Assembly: GCF_002794255.1 (NCBI RefSeq) | Contig: NZ_PGGW01000066.1 | Coordinates: forward strand, 62,001 to 126,000 | Direction: 5' to 3' | Origin: Streptomyces carminius | Lineage (GTDB): Bacteria; Actinomycetota; Actinomycetes; Streptomycetales; Streptomycetaceae | Length of the DNA stretch: 64,000 bases | Part shown: piece by piece, positions 33,141-40,554 of the stretch | Layout: each line of letters begins with the position of its first letter | How positions within the stretch are numbered: position 1 is the stretch's first letter | The notes under the pieces: model-generated | Seen by the model: the letters and a program-made list of their open reading frames with translations, nothing else | Databases searched by the model: none | Told to the model about the DNA's origin: nothing | Translations under genes and position numbers: made by a program

Positions 33141-33152
33141 AGGACGATGATA
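33131..33152 (-). promoter_or_regulatory. Operator and -10 of the arsR-CDF operon
   Basis: TCATCGTC-ATAG-GACGATGA (33131-33150), 8-bp perfect arms, covers the start codon. The minus-strand -10 TATCAT (33147-33152) overlaps its edge and lies 6 nt before ATG 33140. A bound ArsR repressor would block initiation of transcription. Confidence 0.75.
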
Positions 33153-33337
33153 GCTGTCGTAACAGATGGCATCGATGGGGGTCGTTGTATCGGGAGACCG
33201 GATCGGGCGGGCGCGGTCGGCGACCCCGCTTGCCGTGCACCGCAATGCTTCCGCGAGCTCCCGGCTCTGCTACCGGCCTGCGGTGTGGCGCTCACGCCTG
33301 CTCGGAGGCCGGACGGGTTTGTCAGGGCCAGGTGCGT

Positions 33338-33733
33338 TCAATGCGGTCGCGCCGCACGGCATAGGCGGCCGGCCCACCCTTGTCGACGGCCCGGTGAATG
33401 GCGGCACGGTGTGTCGAACCGTTCGACCATTTCGATGCTGCGGAGCTGCTGGTTGTCGAGGTAGAAGAGGACTGCGTCCCGCTCCAGAACAGGACGGATC
33501 TCCAAGTCCCGTGTCTTGATCCGGCCGTCCTTCGACAGGGGTACCCAGGACCGGTCGAGTCCGTAAGCGATCCACTCCTCGTCGGGAATGTCCTGTGCGT
33601 CCACCGGAAAGACGTCGTTGATGCGGTGGACCGTCCATCCCCGCACCCTCAGTTCCTCGGCGACGCGGCGCCCGGGATTGCGGTCGAGGAAGAACTCAGG
33701 CCGCAAGGCGCACCGCGGCACGACACAGGGCAT
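33338..33733 (-). CDS. vapC: VapC45-like PIN-type toxin, C-terminus probably frameshifted
   Basis: 131 residues as read: RPEFFLDRNPGRRVAEELRV, WTVHRINDVFPVDAQDIPDE, EEWIAYGLDRSW and LFYLDNQQLRSIEMVERF follow the VapC45/DUF5615-like pattern with acidic residues of a PIN-like nuclease. After IEMVERFDT the frame becomes Arg/Pro-rich and atypical, whereas the neighbouring frame reads RAAIHRAVDKGGPAAYAVRR then DRIERTWP and stops at 33322, a natural-looking family ending. A one-base shift near 33405 is the simplest explanation. The start overlaps the antitoxin gene's 3' end by 38 bp; internal starts are possible. Confidence 0.65.
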   Translation of the reverse strand: MPCVVPRCALRPEFFLDRNPGRRVAEELRVRGWTVHRINDVFPVDAQDIPDEEWIAYGLDRSWVPLSKDGRIKTRDLEIRPVLERDAVLFYLDNQQLRSIEMVERFDTPCRHSPGRRQGWAGRLCRAARPH

Positions 33734-34355
33734 CGACCTGTTCGGGGGTCATGCCGAAGTCATAAGCGATGTCCTCGACGGACTCCCCGGCCTCCCACAG
33801 GTCGGTGATGGCCTTGACCGCGACGCGGTTGGCGGCCACGACGGGCAGGCCGTGGCCGAACCTGGGGTCGATCACCACGGGAATCGAGTCCGGGTACTGC
33901 CGCAGTCGCAGGCTGGTGGGGAAGTCGTCGTCCGCCTCCCAGGACAGATGGCGCAGGTGGTCGGAGACGACCTCGTGGATGAGGGCCTGCCCGTCCCGGA
34001 TCCGGCGCAGATCGCCGAAGCCATGCTCGACGAAGATGTCCACACCATCCGTCGCGATCCGTTTGGACACCAGGCCGTGGGGGGTGCCGAAAGCCTCTCG
34101 CACGGCTGCTGCGGCCTCCCTGATCTCGCTCATCCGCAGTCCGAGGGAGCGCAGCGACCGCAGGACGTGGGCCTCGGCCACGGCGACGAACGGGACCGAG
34201 GGCTGTCCCTTCCGTGCCGGTTCCACCTGGTGCACCAGAGGAGCTCCGGCAGCCTTGTCCCTGAGCCAGGAGGCAAGGGTGGACGAGGAAATCTGGAGGT
34301 GGGAGGAGGTCTCCGCAGGAGTCAGCAGCCCGGCCGCGAATCTGTCGACCATCAT
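33696..34355 (-). CDS. vapB: VapB45-like antitoxin (MerR-like HTH + DUF433)
   Basis: 219 residues. The N-terminal HTH is AGLLTPAETSSHLQISSSTL then ASWLRDK. The middle helical region includes EAHVLRSLRSLGLRMSEIRE. The C-terminal DUF433 is VIDPRFGHGLPVVAANRVAV then TDLWEAGESVEDIAYDFGMT and PEQVDALC. Size, domain order and the PIN-like partner downstream match the mycobacterial VapB45-VapC45 system. ATG 34355 follows GGCGGAAAG. The end of the gene overlaps the toxin start, consistent with coupled translation. The upstream HTH gene ends 19 bp earlier and may share the transcript. Confidence 0.8.
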   Translation of the reverse strand: MMVDRFAAGLLTPAETSSHLQISSSTLASWLRDKAAGAPLVHQVEPARKGQPSVPFVAVAEAHVLRSLRSLGLRMSEIREAAAAVREAFGTPHGLVSKRIATDGVDIFVEHGFGDLRRIRDGQALIHEVVSDHLRHLSWEADDDFPTSLRLRQYPDSIPVVIDPRFGHGLPVVAANRVAVKAITDLWEAGESVEDIAYDFGMTPEQVDALCRAAVRLAA

Positions 34356-34374
34356 CGACTTTCCGCCGCGCTGC

Positions 34375-35346
34375 TCAGCAGGCCGCACGCAGCGTCTCCG
34401 GTGCCGTGCCCTCGGCGTGCTCGGCGTGCTCGGTGCGGCAGTCGCGGCAGAGGCCGGGGGCCGCCGCGCGGAAGGCGCGGTCGCAGCCGTCGCAGGTCTG
34501 GAAGGGCAGGACGACCGGCTTCGCAGGGGTCGGGACCGGGACGGGCGTGGGCGGGGGCGTCTCGCTGAGGCGGAAGGCCAGGATGCGGGCCGGGCGGGCC
34601 ACCAGACGGACGGGGAGCGCGGTGGTCAGCAACTCGGTGAGGTGGGCCGGGGTGACGCCCGCCGCGAGCCAGCGGGTGACGGCCGGGGCGAGCCGGGCGG
34701 TCTCGGTCCCGGAGAGGACCAGCCGGGCGTCGACGCCGCGCAGCGCGGCGAGGACGGCGACCGCGCGCGGGTCGGCCTCGGAGAGGGAGGCGGAGGGCGG
34801 CGACGGGGGAGGCGGTACGGCCGGTCCCTCCGGGGCGGCCGCCGGTGCGGGGCGGGGCGCCGTGGTGCTCTGCTTCGGCGCCGCCTGCGGCCGGGAGCGC
34901 TGACGGCGGCGTCGGCGCGGTGCCGGCGGGTCGGGCTCCGGGTCCGGGTCCGGGTCGGGGCCTGGGCCGGGATCGGGCGCGGGCCCGGCGCCCTTGCCGG
35001 GCGGCACGTCGTAGAAGAAAGTCCGGGTGCGGATGCGGCCGTCCGGCCCGCGCTCGCGGCGGCGCTCCAGATAGCCCGCCTCCTCCAGTTCGCGCAGGGC
35101 GCGGGAGATGAGGATCTCGCCCTCGGAGAAGTGCTCGCACAGGGCGGAGATGCTCACGGGAGCCCCGTCGGGCAGGGAGGCGATGTAGGCCGCGACACCG
35201 AGGGTGATCGCGCTGCCGGGGCGCTGGGCGAGGGCGTTGGCGAGGACGGTGAAGTCGGCGTTCTGCCGCGTGGAAATGTGAATCACCCCGGCGATCGGGA
35301 TTCCGGTACGGGCGCGCGAGAGCGCGCTAAACTGCGCGTCAGCCAT
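34375..35346 (-). CDS. Winged-helix protein with C-terminal zinc finger
   Basis: 323 residues. Residues 30-105 form a winged helix-turn-helix (VSISALCEHFSEGEILISRA; LRELEEAGYLERRRERGPDG). A long disordered linker rich in PDPDPDPEPD and Arg/Pro follows. A conserved helical domain (VAVLAALRGVDARLVLSGTE, TRWLAAGVTPAHLTELLTTA) precedes a CxxC/CxxC finger near the C-terminus (TCDGCDRAF, GLCRDCRTEH). This layout is frequent among Streptomyces helix-turn-helix proteins of unknown target. It lies directly upstream of vapBC, on the same strand. Confidence 0.7.
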   Translation of the reverse strand: MADAQFSALSRARTGIPIAGVIHISTRQNADFTVLANALAQRPGSAITLGVAAYIASLPDGAPVSISALCEHFSEGEILISRALRELEEAGYLERRRERGPDGRIRTRTFFYDVPPGKGAGPAPDPGPGPDPDPDPEPDPPAPRRRRRQRSRPQAAPKQSTTAPRPAPAAAPEGPAVPPPPSPPSASLSEADPRAVAVLAALRGVDARLVLSGTETARLAPAVTRWLAAGVTPAHLTELLTTALPVRLVARPARILAFRLSETPPPTPVPVPTPAKPVVLPFQTCDGCDRAFRAAAPGLCRDCRTEHAEHAEGTAPETLRAAC

Positions 35347-35561
35347 GAGGGAAGGTCTCTTCTTCCTGATTGGTGAGGCCCTCGTTCGGGATTCGCGGTC
35401 CCGGCCGGGGGCCGTACTTTTTTACGCTTGGTTCGGTGAACGTAACCGCCCGTGACTCCCGCCCGCAACCCGGTCACCCGCACGGGTGACGGGTCGTCAG
35501 GCGGTGCGGGGGAGGGTGGGTGGGTGGTTCTTTCCCTCAGGTTCTTTGGGGGAGTTCGTGG

Positions 35562-35595
35562 CCCGCCGGTCCCTCGCGGATGGGGGACCGGCGGG
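35562..35595 (-). terminator. Hairpin terminator after the DUF397 genes
   Basis: 12-bp perfect inverted repeat (35562-35573 with 35584-35595), 10-nt loop, 36 bp past the stop of the distal DUF397 gene. Confidence 0.6.
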
Positions 35596-35630
35596 GCCGG
35601 AGCACCGATACGCGCCGGTGCCCGGCGCGC

Positions 35631-35846
35631 TCAGATGCGGTGACCGGCCTTCAGTTCGGCCGTGAAGGCGGCCCAGGAGGTGGCCGGGAAGGCGAGGACG
35701 GGGCCGTCAGGGGTTTTGCTGTCGCGGACGGGGATGTGGGTGGGGGAGCCGTCGGCCACCTCCACGCAGTTTCCGCCCGCCTGGTTGCTGTGGCTGCTTC
35801 TGCGCCAGACGGCGCCGCCGAGTTCGGGACGGGAGATTCGAGGCAT
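35631..35846 (-). CDS. DUF397 protein (copy 1)
   Basis: 71 residues: MPRISRPELGGAVWRRSSHS then NQAGGNCVEVADGSPTHIPV then RDSKTPDGPVLAFPATSWAA. DUF397 proteins are the small partners of XRE-DUF5753 regulators in Streptomyces (Scr1/Scr2-, WhiJ-type modules), often behaving like toxin-antitoxin pairs. GGAGGG is 8-9 nt from ATG 35846; the in-frame upstream ATG (35876) lacks a site. It is almost identical to the adjacent copy 2. Confidence 0.85.
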   Translation of the reverse strand: MPRISRPELGGAVWRRSSHSNQAGGNCVEVADGSPTHIPVRDSKTPDGPVLAFPATSWAAFTAELKAGHRI

Positions 35847-36115
35847 GGTGATCGCCCTCCGATAGGAGCCGGACATGCGGAACGCCGGGCCCTCGTGAGC
35901 GAGGACCCGGCGGGATCAGGCGCGGTGAGCGGTCTTCAGCTCGCCTATGAAGGCGGCCCAGGAGGTGGCCGGGAAGGCGAGGACGGGGCCGTCAGGGGTT
36001 TTGCTGTCGCGGACGGGGATGTGGGTGGGGGAGCCGTCGGCCACCTCCACGCAGTCGCCGCCCGCCTGGTTGCTGTAGCTGCTTCTGCGCCAGACGGCGC
36101 CGCTGAGTTCGGGAC
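35663..36115. repeat. Near-identical tandem duplication of DUF397 coding sequence
   Basis: The 168-nt segments 35663-35830 and 35948-36115 (offset 285 bp) differ at 4 positions, with the first 108 nt identical. Sequence outside the block, including promoters and N-terminal codons, is much less similar, which points to a recent duplication or gene conversion. Confidence 0.85.
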
Positions 36116-36131
36116 GGGGTGCTCGAATCAC
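35916..36131 (-). CDS. DUF397 protein (copy 2)
   Basis: 71 residues, differing from copy 1 mostly in the first nine residues (MIRAPRPELSG) and the last ten (GELKTAHRA). GTG 36131 has GGAGGGCTACC upstream, the same arrangement as copy 1, but here the ribosome-binding site lies inside the 3' part of the XRE gene, which overlaps this gene in another frame. Probable partner of the DUF5753 regulator upstream. Confidence 0.85.
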   Translation of the reverse strand: MIRAPRPELSGAVWRRSSYSNQAGGDCVEVADGSPTHIPVRDSKTPDGPVLAFPATSWAAFIGELKTAHRA

Positions 36132-36951
36132 GGTGGTAGCCCTCCATCGCGGACCGGATCATGTCGAGCGACATGAGCGGGGGCAGCGCTGCCGCCCGCA
36201 GCCGATCGTAGATCTCCGAGTAGCGCCTGACATCCGCCGGTTCCTCGACGAGCTGGCCGAAGTCCGCGCCTTCCTTGTAGACGGCCTCCGAGCCGTCCGG
36301 CAGCTCAAGTACCGTCAGGGAGCCGCCCATCGCCTCGTGCCCGCCCTCCTCGAACGGCAGGATCTGTACCGTGATGTGGGGTTCGGTGGTGACCTCCAGC
36401 AGTCGGGTCAACTGCTCACGCATGACGGCCGGGCCGCCGACGGGCCGCCGCAGCACCGCCTCGTCCAGGATGATCCACAGCCCGGGGCGGTCGGGCGAGT
36501 GGAGCCGCATCTGCCGGTCCAGCCGGGCGCTGACCCGCTCCTCCAACTGCGCCTTGCCCTTAAGCATCACATCCAGGCTCAGCACGGCCCGGGCGTAGTC
36601 CTCGGTCTGGAGCAGACCCGGCACCACGTGTGCCGCGTACTCCTTGATGGCGACCGCCTTCGCCGCGTGGGACATGAACGCCCGCGACCAGTCGGGGAAC
36701 GTCTCGCGGTAGACGTACGGCCACAGGTCGACCAGCAGACTGTCGGCGCGCAGCGCCTCGTCCAGGCGGCGGGCCAGGTCCAGGGTCGGTCTGGCGCCGC
36801 AGGCCCGCTCGATCTGGGCGATGCGGCTGCCGACCACGTACGCCTTCTCGCCCAGTTCCGCCTGGGTCAGCCCGGCGGCGTCGCGGAGTCTGCGCACCCG
36901 TGAGCCGAACAGCGCCGCCATGGACGAGCCGGGATCGAATTCCTTGGCCAC
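35992..36951 (-). CDS. XRE-DUF5753 regulator (Scr/WhiJ-type)
   Basis: 319 residues. HTH at about 15-70: SRVRRLRDAAGLTQAELGEK then AYVVGSRIAQIERACG. The DUF5753 domain (FMSHAAKAVAIKEYAAHVVP; GLLQTEDYARAVLS; EPHITVQILPFEEGGHEAMG) is typical of Scr1-like regulators. The normal family end is near LDMIRSAMEGYHR; here the frame stays open another 46 codons through the beginning of the DUF397 gene (Arg/Gln-rich tail), overlapping it by 140 bp. ATG 36951 is divergent from the RsbW-like gene, sharing a 140-bp control region with a palindrome. Confidence 0.85.
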   Translation of the reverse strand: MAKEFDPGSSMAALFGSRVRRLRDAAGLTQAELGEKAYVVGSRIAQIERACGARPTLDLARRLDEALRADSLLVDLWPYVYRETFPDWSRAFMSHAAKAVAIKEYAAHVVPGLLQTEDYARAVLSLDVMLKGKAQLEERVSARLDRQMRLHSPDRPGLWIILDEAVLRRPVGGPAVMREQLTRLLEVTTEPHITVQILPFEEGGHEAMGGSLTVLELPDGSEAVYKEGADFGQLVEEPADVRRYSEIYDRLRAAALPPLMSLDMIRSAMEGYHRDSSTPSRTQRRRLAQKQLQQPGGRRLRGGGRRLPHPHPRPRQQNP

Positions 36952-37044
36952 AACTCAACTCCCCTTCTTAACGGCCGGAGGGTAATGCCCCGTCACCTTC
37001 CGCAGCGTAGGCCGGACAGCGGACTCTTGGGTACAGAACGTAGT

Positions 37045-37065
37045 GATCCGCACACGCTGCGGATC
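37045..37065. promoter_or_regulatory. Palindrome between divergent XRE and RsbW-like genes
   Basis: GATCCGCA-CACGC-TGCGGATC, 8-bp perfect arms with a 5-nt centre, 27 bp before the RsbW-like start. Likely operator of the XRE-DUF5753 regulator. Confidence 0.65.
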
Positions 37066-37091
37066 GAACGGACATGTGAGGAAGCCCCGCC

Positions 37092-37592
37092 GTGCCGAGG
37101 ACCGCCAACACGCCCCCCGCCACCCCCGAACCGTCCGCCGCCGACTATGGGCCGCCGGTGTTCGCGATGGACTTCACCGCCTCGCCCAAGGGCGCGCGGC
37201 TCGCGCGCCGGGTGGCGGTGCGGCGCCTGGGGGAGTGGGGCCACCCGCCGGAGTCGGACGTCTCGTGCACCGTCTCGCTGCTGGTGGGGGAGCTGGCCGC
37301 CAACGCGGTACGGCACGGCGGCGGTTCCGGCTCCGGTGCCGCGCCCGGCCGGGAGTTCCGGCTGCGGCTGGTGCACGAGGCGGGGGCGGGACTGCTGCGG
37401 GTCGAGGTGTCGGACGACTCGCCGCTGTGGCCACCCGCCGTTCCGGCCCTGCCGTCCGGCGAGGAGGAGTCGGGGCGCGGTCTGTTCCTGGTGGACGTCC
37501 TGGCCGACTGCTGGGGCGTGGCGCCGTGCGAGCCGGCCGGGAAGACGGTGTGGGCCGAGGTGGCGGCGCGGCCGCCCCTCCGCCCGGTGTGA
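37092..37592 (+). CDS. RsbW-like ATP-binding protein of the Scr/WhiJ module
   Basis: 166 residues, HATPase_c_2 type. VSLLVGELAANAVRHGG is the N-box, RVEVSDDSPLWPPAV the degenerate G1 region, ESGRGLFLVDVLADCWG the G2 region, and GKTVWAEVA the last strand. Small ATPases of this type are regular neighbours of XRE-DUF5753 and DUF397 genes in Streptomyces, where they are thought to act as anti-sigma-like switches. GTG 37092 follows GAGGAAG. Confidence 0.83.
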   Translation: MPRTANTPPATPEPSAADYGPPVFAMDFTASPKGARLARRVAVRRLGEWGHPPESDVSCTVSLLVGELAANAVRHGGGSGSGAAPGREFRLRLVHEAGAGLLRVEVSDDSPLWPPAVPALPSGEEESGRGLFLVDVLADCWGVAPCEPAGKTVWAEVAARPPLRPV

Positions 37593-37706
37593 GCGCGGCA
37601 CCGCGCGGGCGCCTCGGGGCCCGTGACCCGCGTCACATCCGGCTCCTGTCAGCAATCGGGGCGCCGTCCCGTTCAGGGGGTACGCGAACGAGACAGGAGC
37701 AACGCC

Positions 37707-38909
37707 ATGAAGCACCGCATCGTCGTACTCGGCGCCGGGTACGCCGGAGCCTTCGCCGCCGGCAGCCTGGCCCGCCGACTCTCTCCCGCCGACACCGAGA
37801 TCACCCTCGTCAACGCCGTGCCCGAGTTCGTCGAGCGGATGCGGCTCCACCAGCTCGCGGCCGGCCGGGACCTCGCGTTCCGCGGGCTCGCCGACATCTT
37901 CGCGGGTACCGGGGTGCGGCTGCGCCTGGCGCGCGTCACCGGTGTGGACCCCGAGCGCAGGACCGTCGCCATGACCGGCGAGGACGGCGACGGGGAGCTC
38001 GCGTACGACACGCTCCTCCACACGCTCGGCAGCTCCGTCGCCCACCACGGCGTCCCCGGCGCGGCCGAGCACGCCTTCGACGTGACCGGCCGGTCCTCGG
38101 CGCTGCGGCTGCGCGAGCGCCTGGCCGCGCTGGGCGCGGGCGGCACCGTGCTGGTCGTCGGCGAGGGGCTGACCGGCATCGAGACCGCCACCGAGCTCGC
38201 CGAGTCCCGGCCCGATCTCTCGGTCGCGCTCGCCGCCCGCGGGGGGCCGGGCGCCTGGCTCTCCCCGGGAGCCCAACGCCACCTGCGCCGGGCCTTCGAC
38301 CGGCTCGGTGTCGCCGTCCACGAGCACACCGGCATCGAAGCCGTCGAGCCGGACCGGGCGATCGCCGCCGACGGCAGGTCCGTCCCGGCCGAGGTGACCG
38401 TGTGGGCGGCCGGGTTCGCGGTGTCGCCCGTCGCGGCCGCCAGTGGTCTGGAGGTCACCGGGACCGGTCAGGTGGTCGTCGACCGCACCATGCGCTCGGT
38501 CTCGCACCCGGACGTCTACGCCGCCGGTGACTGCGTCCACGCGATCGGCGAGAACGGCCGGCCGCTGCCGATGTCCTGCGCCTCGGCGGGCTTCACCAAC
38601 ATGCAGGCGACCGCCGCGATCATCGCGCGCCTGACGGGCCGGGAGGTCCCGGCCACTGAGCTGAAGTACTACGGCAACCACATCAGCCTCGGACGGCGGG
38701 ACGCGATCTTCCAGACGGTGGACGGGGACGGCCGGGCGAGGTCCTGGTACCTGGGCGGCCGTACCGCCGCGCGGTTCAAGGCGGGCGTGCTCAAGGGGGC
38801 CGGATGGGGCACCGCCCACCCGACCTTCGGCATGCCGACACGCAGGCGCCGCCTGGCCGCCGCACCGGACCGGGCCGGTACGGCGGCCGGTGCGCGGACC
38901 GCCGCCTAG
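37707..38909 (+). CDS. NAD(P)/FAD-dependent oxidoreductase (NDH-2-like)
   Basis: 400 residues. FAD fold: HRIVVLGAGYAGAFAAGSLA. NAD fold: GTVLVVGEGLTGIETATELA. Second FAD contact: SHPDVYAAGDCVHAIGENGR. This is the type II NADH dehydrogenase-like fold. It is the gene partner of the ECF41 sigma factor downstream, whose -10 element overlaps this gene's TAG stop; such oxidoreductases are characteristic ECF41 neighbours and targets. CAGGAGC is 8 nt before ATG 37707. Upstream, TGTCAG (37647) and CGTC (37665) resemble an ECF41-type promoter but with imperfect spacing. Confidence 0.85.
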   Translation: MKHRIVVLGAGYAGAFAAGSLARRLSPADTEITLVNAVPEFVERMRLHQLAAGRDLAFRGLADIFAGTGVRLRLARVTGVDPERRTVAMTGEDGDGELAYDTLLHTLGSSVAHHGVPGAAEHAFDVTGRSSALRLRERLAALGAGGTVLVVGEGLTGIETATELAESRPDLSVALAARGGPGAWLSPGAQRHLRRAFDRLGVAVHEHTGIEAVEPDRAIAADGRSVPAEVTVWAAGFAVSPVAAASGLEVTGTGQVVVDRTMRSVSHPDVYAAGDCVHAIGENGRPLPMSCASAGFTNMQATAAIIARLTGREVPATELKYYGNHISLGRRDAIFQTVDGDGRARSWYLGGRTAARFKAGVLKGAGWGTAHPTFGMPTRRRRLAAAPDRAGTAAGARTAA

Positions 38910-38912
38910 GCT
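38907..38912 (+). promoter_or_regulatory. -10 element of the leaderless ECF sigma gene
   Basis: TAGGCT includes the TAG stop of the upstream oxidoreductase and lies 7 nt before GTG 38920. Same arrangement as at 16710. Confidence 0.6.
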
Positions 38913-38919
38913 GCCCCGC

Positions 38920-39861
38920 GTGGACAGCGCAGCCGTCGATCGGTTCGAGGCCGGCCGGGGCCGGCTGACCTCCCTCGCGTACCGTCTGCTCGGTTCGGCC
39001 GCCGACGCCGAGGACGCCGTGCAGGACGCGTTCCTGCGCTGGCAGGCCGCGGACCGCGAGCGGATCGAGGTGCCGGAGGCGTGGCTGACCAAGGTCGTCA
39101 CCAATCTCTGCCTCGACCGGCTCCGCTCCGCGCAGGCGCGCCACGAGCGGGCGGCCGGCGCCTGGCTGCCCGAGCCGCTCCTGGAGGGCGATCCGATGCT
39201 CGGCCCGGCCGACACCGTCGAGCAGCGCGAGTCGGTGTCGCTGGCCGTGCTGACCCTCCTGGAGCGCCTCTCGCCGGTCGAGCGGGCCGTCTACGTGCTG
39301 CGTGAGGCCTTCTCGTACCGCCACGCCGAGATCGCCGGGATGCTGGGCATCACCGAGTCGGCGAGCCAGCAGCACGCCCACCGGGCCCGCGCCCGGGTCG
39401 CCGCCCGGCGCCGCGGCGGCGACCCGGGCGGCGACCCCGCGTCCGCGCGCCGGGTCGTCGAGGAGTTCCTCGCCGCCGCCACCTCGGGGCGCACCGAACG
39501 GCTGGTGGCGCTGCTCACCGACGACGTGACCGCGGTCTCGGACGGCGCCGGACTGAGCAGGCGGCTGCTGCGGTACACGACACCCGAACGGGTGGCCTCC
39601 CTCGTGCGGGCCGGTTTCAGGATCACCCCGGCGAAGCGGCGGCTGGCCGGCGGCTCGCCCGCGATGCACATCGGGCTGGTCAACGGCTCCCCGGCCGCCC
39701 TCGCCGTGGTCGGCGGCCGGATCGTGGGCGTCGTGGTGTTCGAGGTCGACGGCGGAAAGGTCGCGTCCCTGCACGGCGTCGCCGCCGCGGACCGGCTCAC
39801 ACGCCTCAACGAGGCCTGGCGGCGGCACGAACCCGGCGCGCCGTCCGTCGACACCTGGTGA
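38920..39861 (+). CDS. ECF41-type sigma factor (SigJ-like) with SnoaL-like extension
   Basis: 313 residues. Sigma region 2: LTSLAYRLLGSAADAEDAVQ and DAFLRWQ. Region 4: LSPVERAVYVLREAFSYRHA then EIAGMLGITESASQQHAHRA. The linker has the ECF41 hallmark WLPEPL. The C-terminal ~115 residues form a SnoaL-like domain that modulates activity in place of an anti-sigma factor; its DGGGK and NPDKL signature motifs appear altered here (SDGAGLSRR; AAADRLTRL). The start is the leaderless GTG 38920. It probably controls the adjacent oxidoreductase. Confidence 0.88.
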   Translation: MDSAAVDRFEAGRGRLTSLAYRLLGSAADAEDAVQDAFLRWQAADRERIEVPEAWLTKVVTNLCLDRLRSAQARHERAAGAWLPEPLLEGDPMLGPADTVEQRESVSLAVLTLLERLSPVERAVYVLREAFSYRHAEIAGMLGITESASQQHAHRARARVAARRRGGDPGGDPASARRVVEEFLAAATSGRTERLVALLTDDVTAVSDGAGLSRRLLRYTTPERVASLVRAGFRITPAKRRLAGGSPAMHIGLVNGSPAALAVVGGRIVGVVVFEVDGGKVASLHGVAAADRLTRLNEAWRRHEPGAPSVDTW

Positions 39862-39938
39862 CCGGAGCCGCCGGGAGCCGGTGACCTGGCCCGGGGCGCC
39901 GCTGTGTGCCGGTGCCTCACGGGTGGCTCACAGGTGTC

Positions 39939-40466
39939 TCAGGGGCCGGTGGCGCCGTCGATGCGCTCCCGGAGCAGGTCCGCGTGGCCGCAGTGGCGGG
40001 CGTACTCCCCGGTCAGGTAGGTCAGTATCCAGCGCAGCGAGACCTCGCGGAAGCCGAGGAACCCGGCCGACCGCTCCGTCAGCGTCGTGATGTCGTCCAG
40101 CGAGCGGCCGGCGGTCAGTTCGCGGCCCCGCTCGACCTCCGCACGCCAGACGGCCAGCGCCTCGTCCATTCCGCGCCCGGGGACGAGGCCGAAGCCGTCC
40201 GTGCCCGTGTCCTCGTAGACCAGCGGCACGTCCAGGCCGGCGAATATCACCTGGAACCAGTTGCGTTCGACCTGCGCCACATGCTGGACCAGGCCCAGCG
40301 GCGTCATCGACGACGGCGGCACCGAGGCCGTGCGCACCTGCGCGTCGTCGAGCCCCGAGCACTTCCGTGCCAGGGTCGCGCGGTAGAACTCCAGCAGGCC
40401 CTCCAGCGTGGCGCGCTCGTCGGCCCGTCCGGGGGCGATGGGGCGTCCGTCCTGTGTGGTGTTCAT
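39939..40466 (-). CDS. DinB-family (DUF664) protein
   Basis: 175 residues forming a DinB four-helix bundle: TLEGLLEFYRATLARKCSGL, SSMTPLGLVQHVAQVERNWF (first metal His), and LTYLTGEYARHCGHADLLRE (HxxxH-like end, ARHCGHAD). These proteins bind a divalent metal and include mycothiol-dependent transferases, but this DUF664 branch is mostly uncharacterised. GGAGGAGAG lies about 8 nt before ATG 40466. Confidence 0.82.
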   Translation of the reverse strand: MNTTQDGRPIAPGRADERATLEGLLEFYRATLARKCSGLDDAQVRTASVPPSSMTPLGLVQHVAQVERNWFQVIFAGLDVPLVYEDTGTDGFGLVPGRGMDEALAVWRAEVERGRELTAGRSLDDITTLTERSAGFLGFREVSLRWILTYLTGEYARHCGHADLLRERIDGATGP

Positions 40467-40554
40467 CGGGGCTCTCCTCCGTGGGTACCTCGGCCTTCGA
40501 GGCTGGGGCACCCACCGGGGGAGCCACTGCGACCTCGGTGAACACTGCGGCGAA

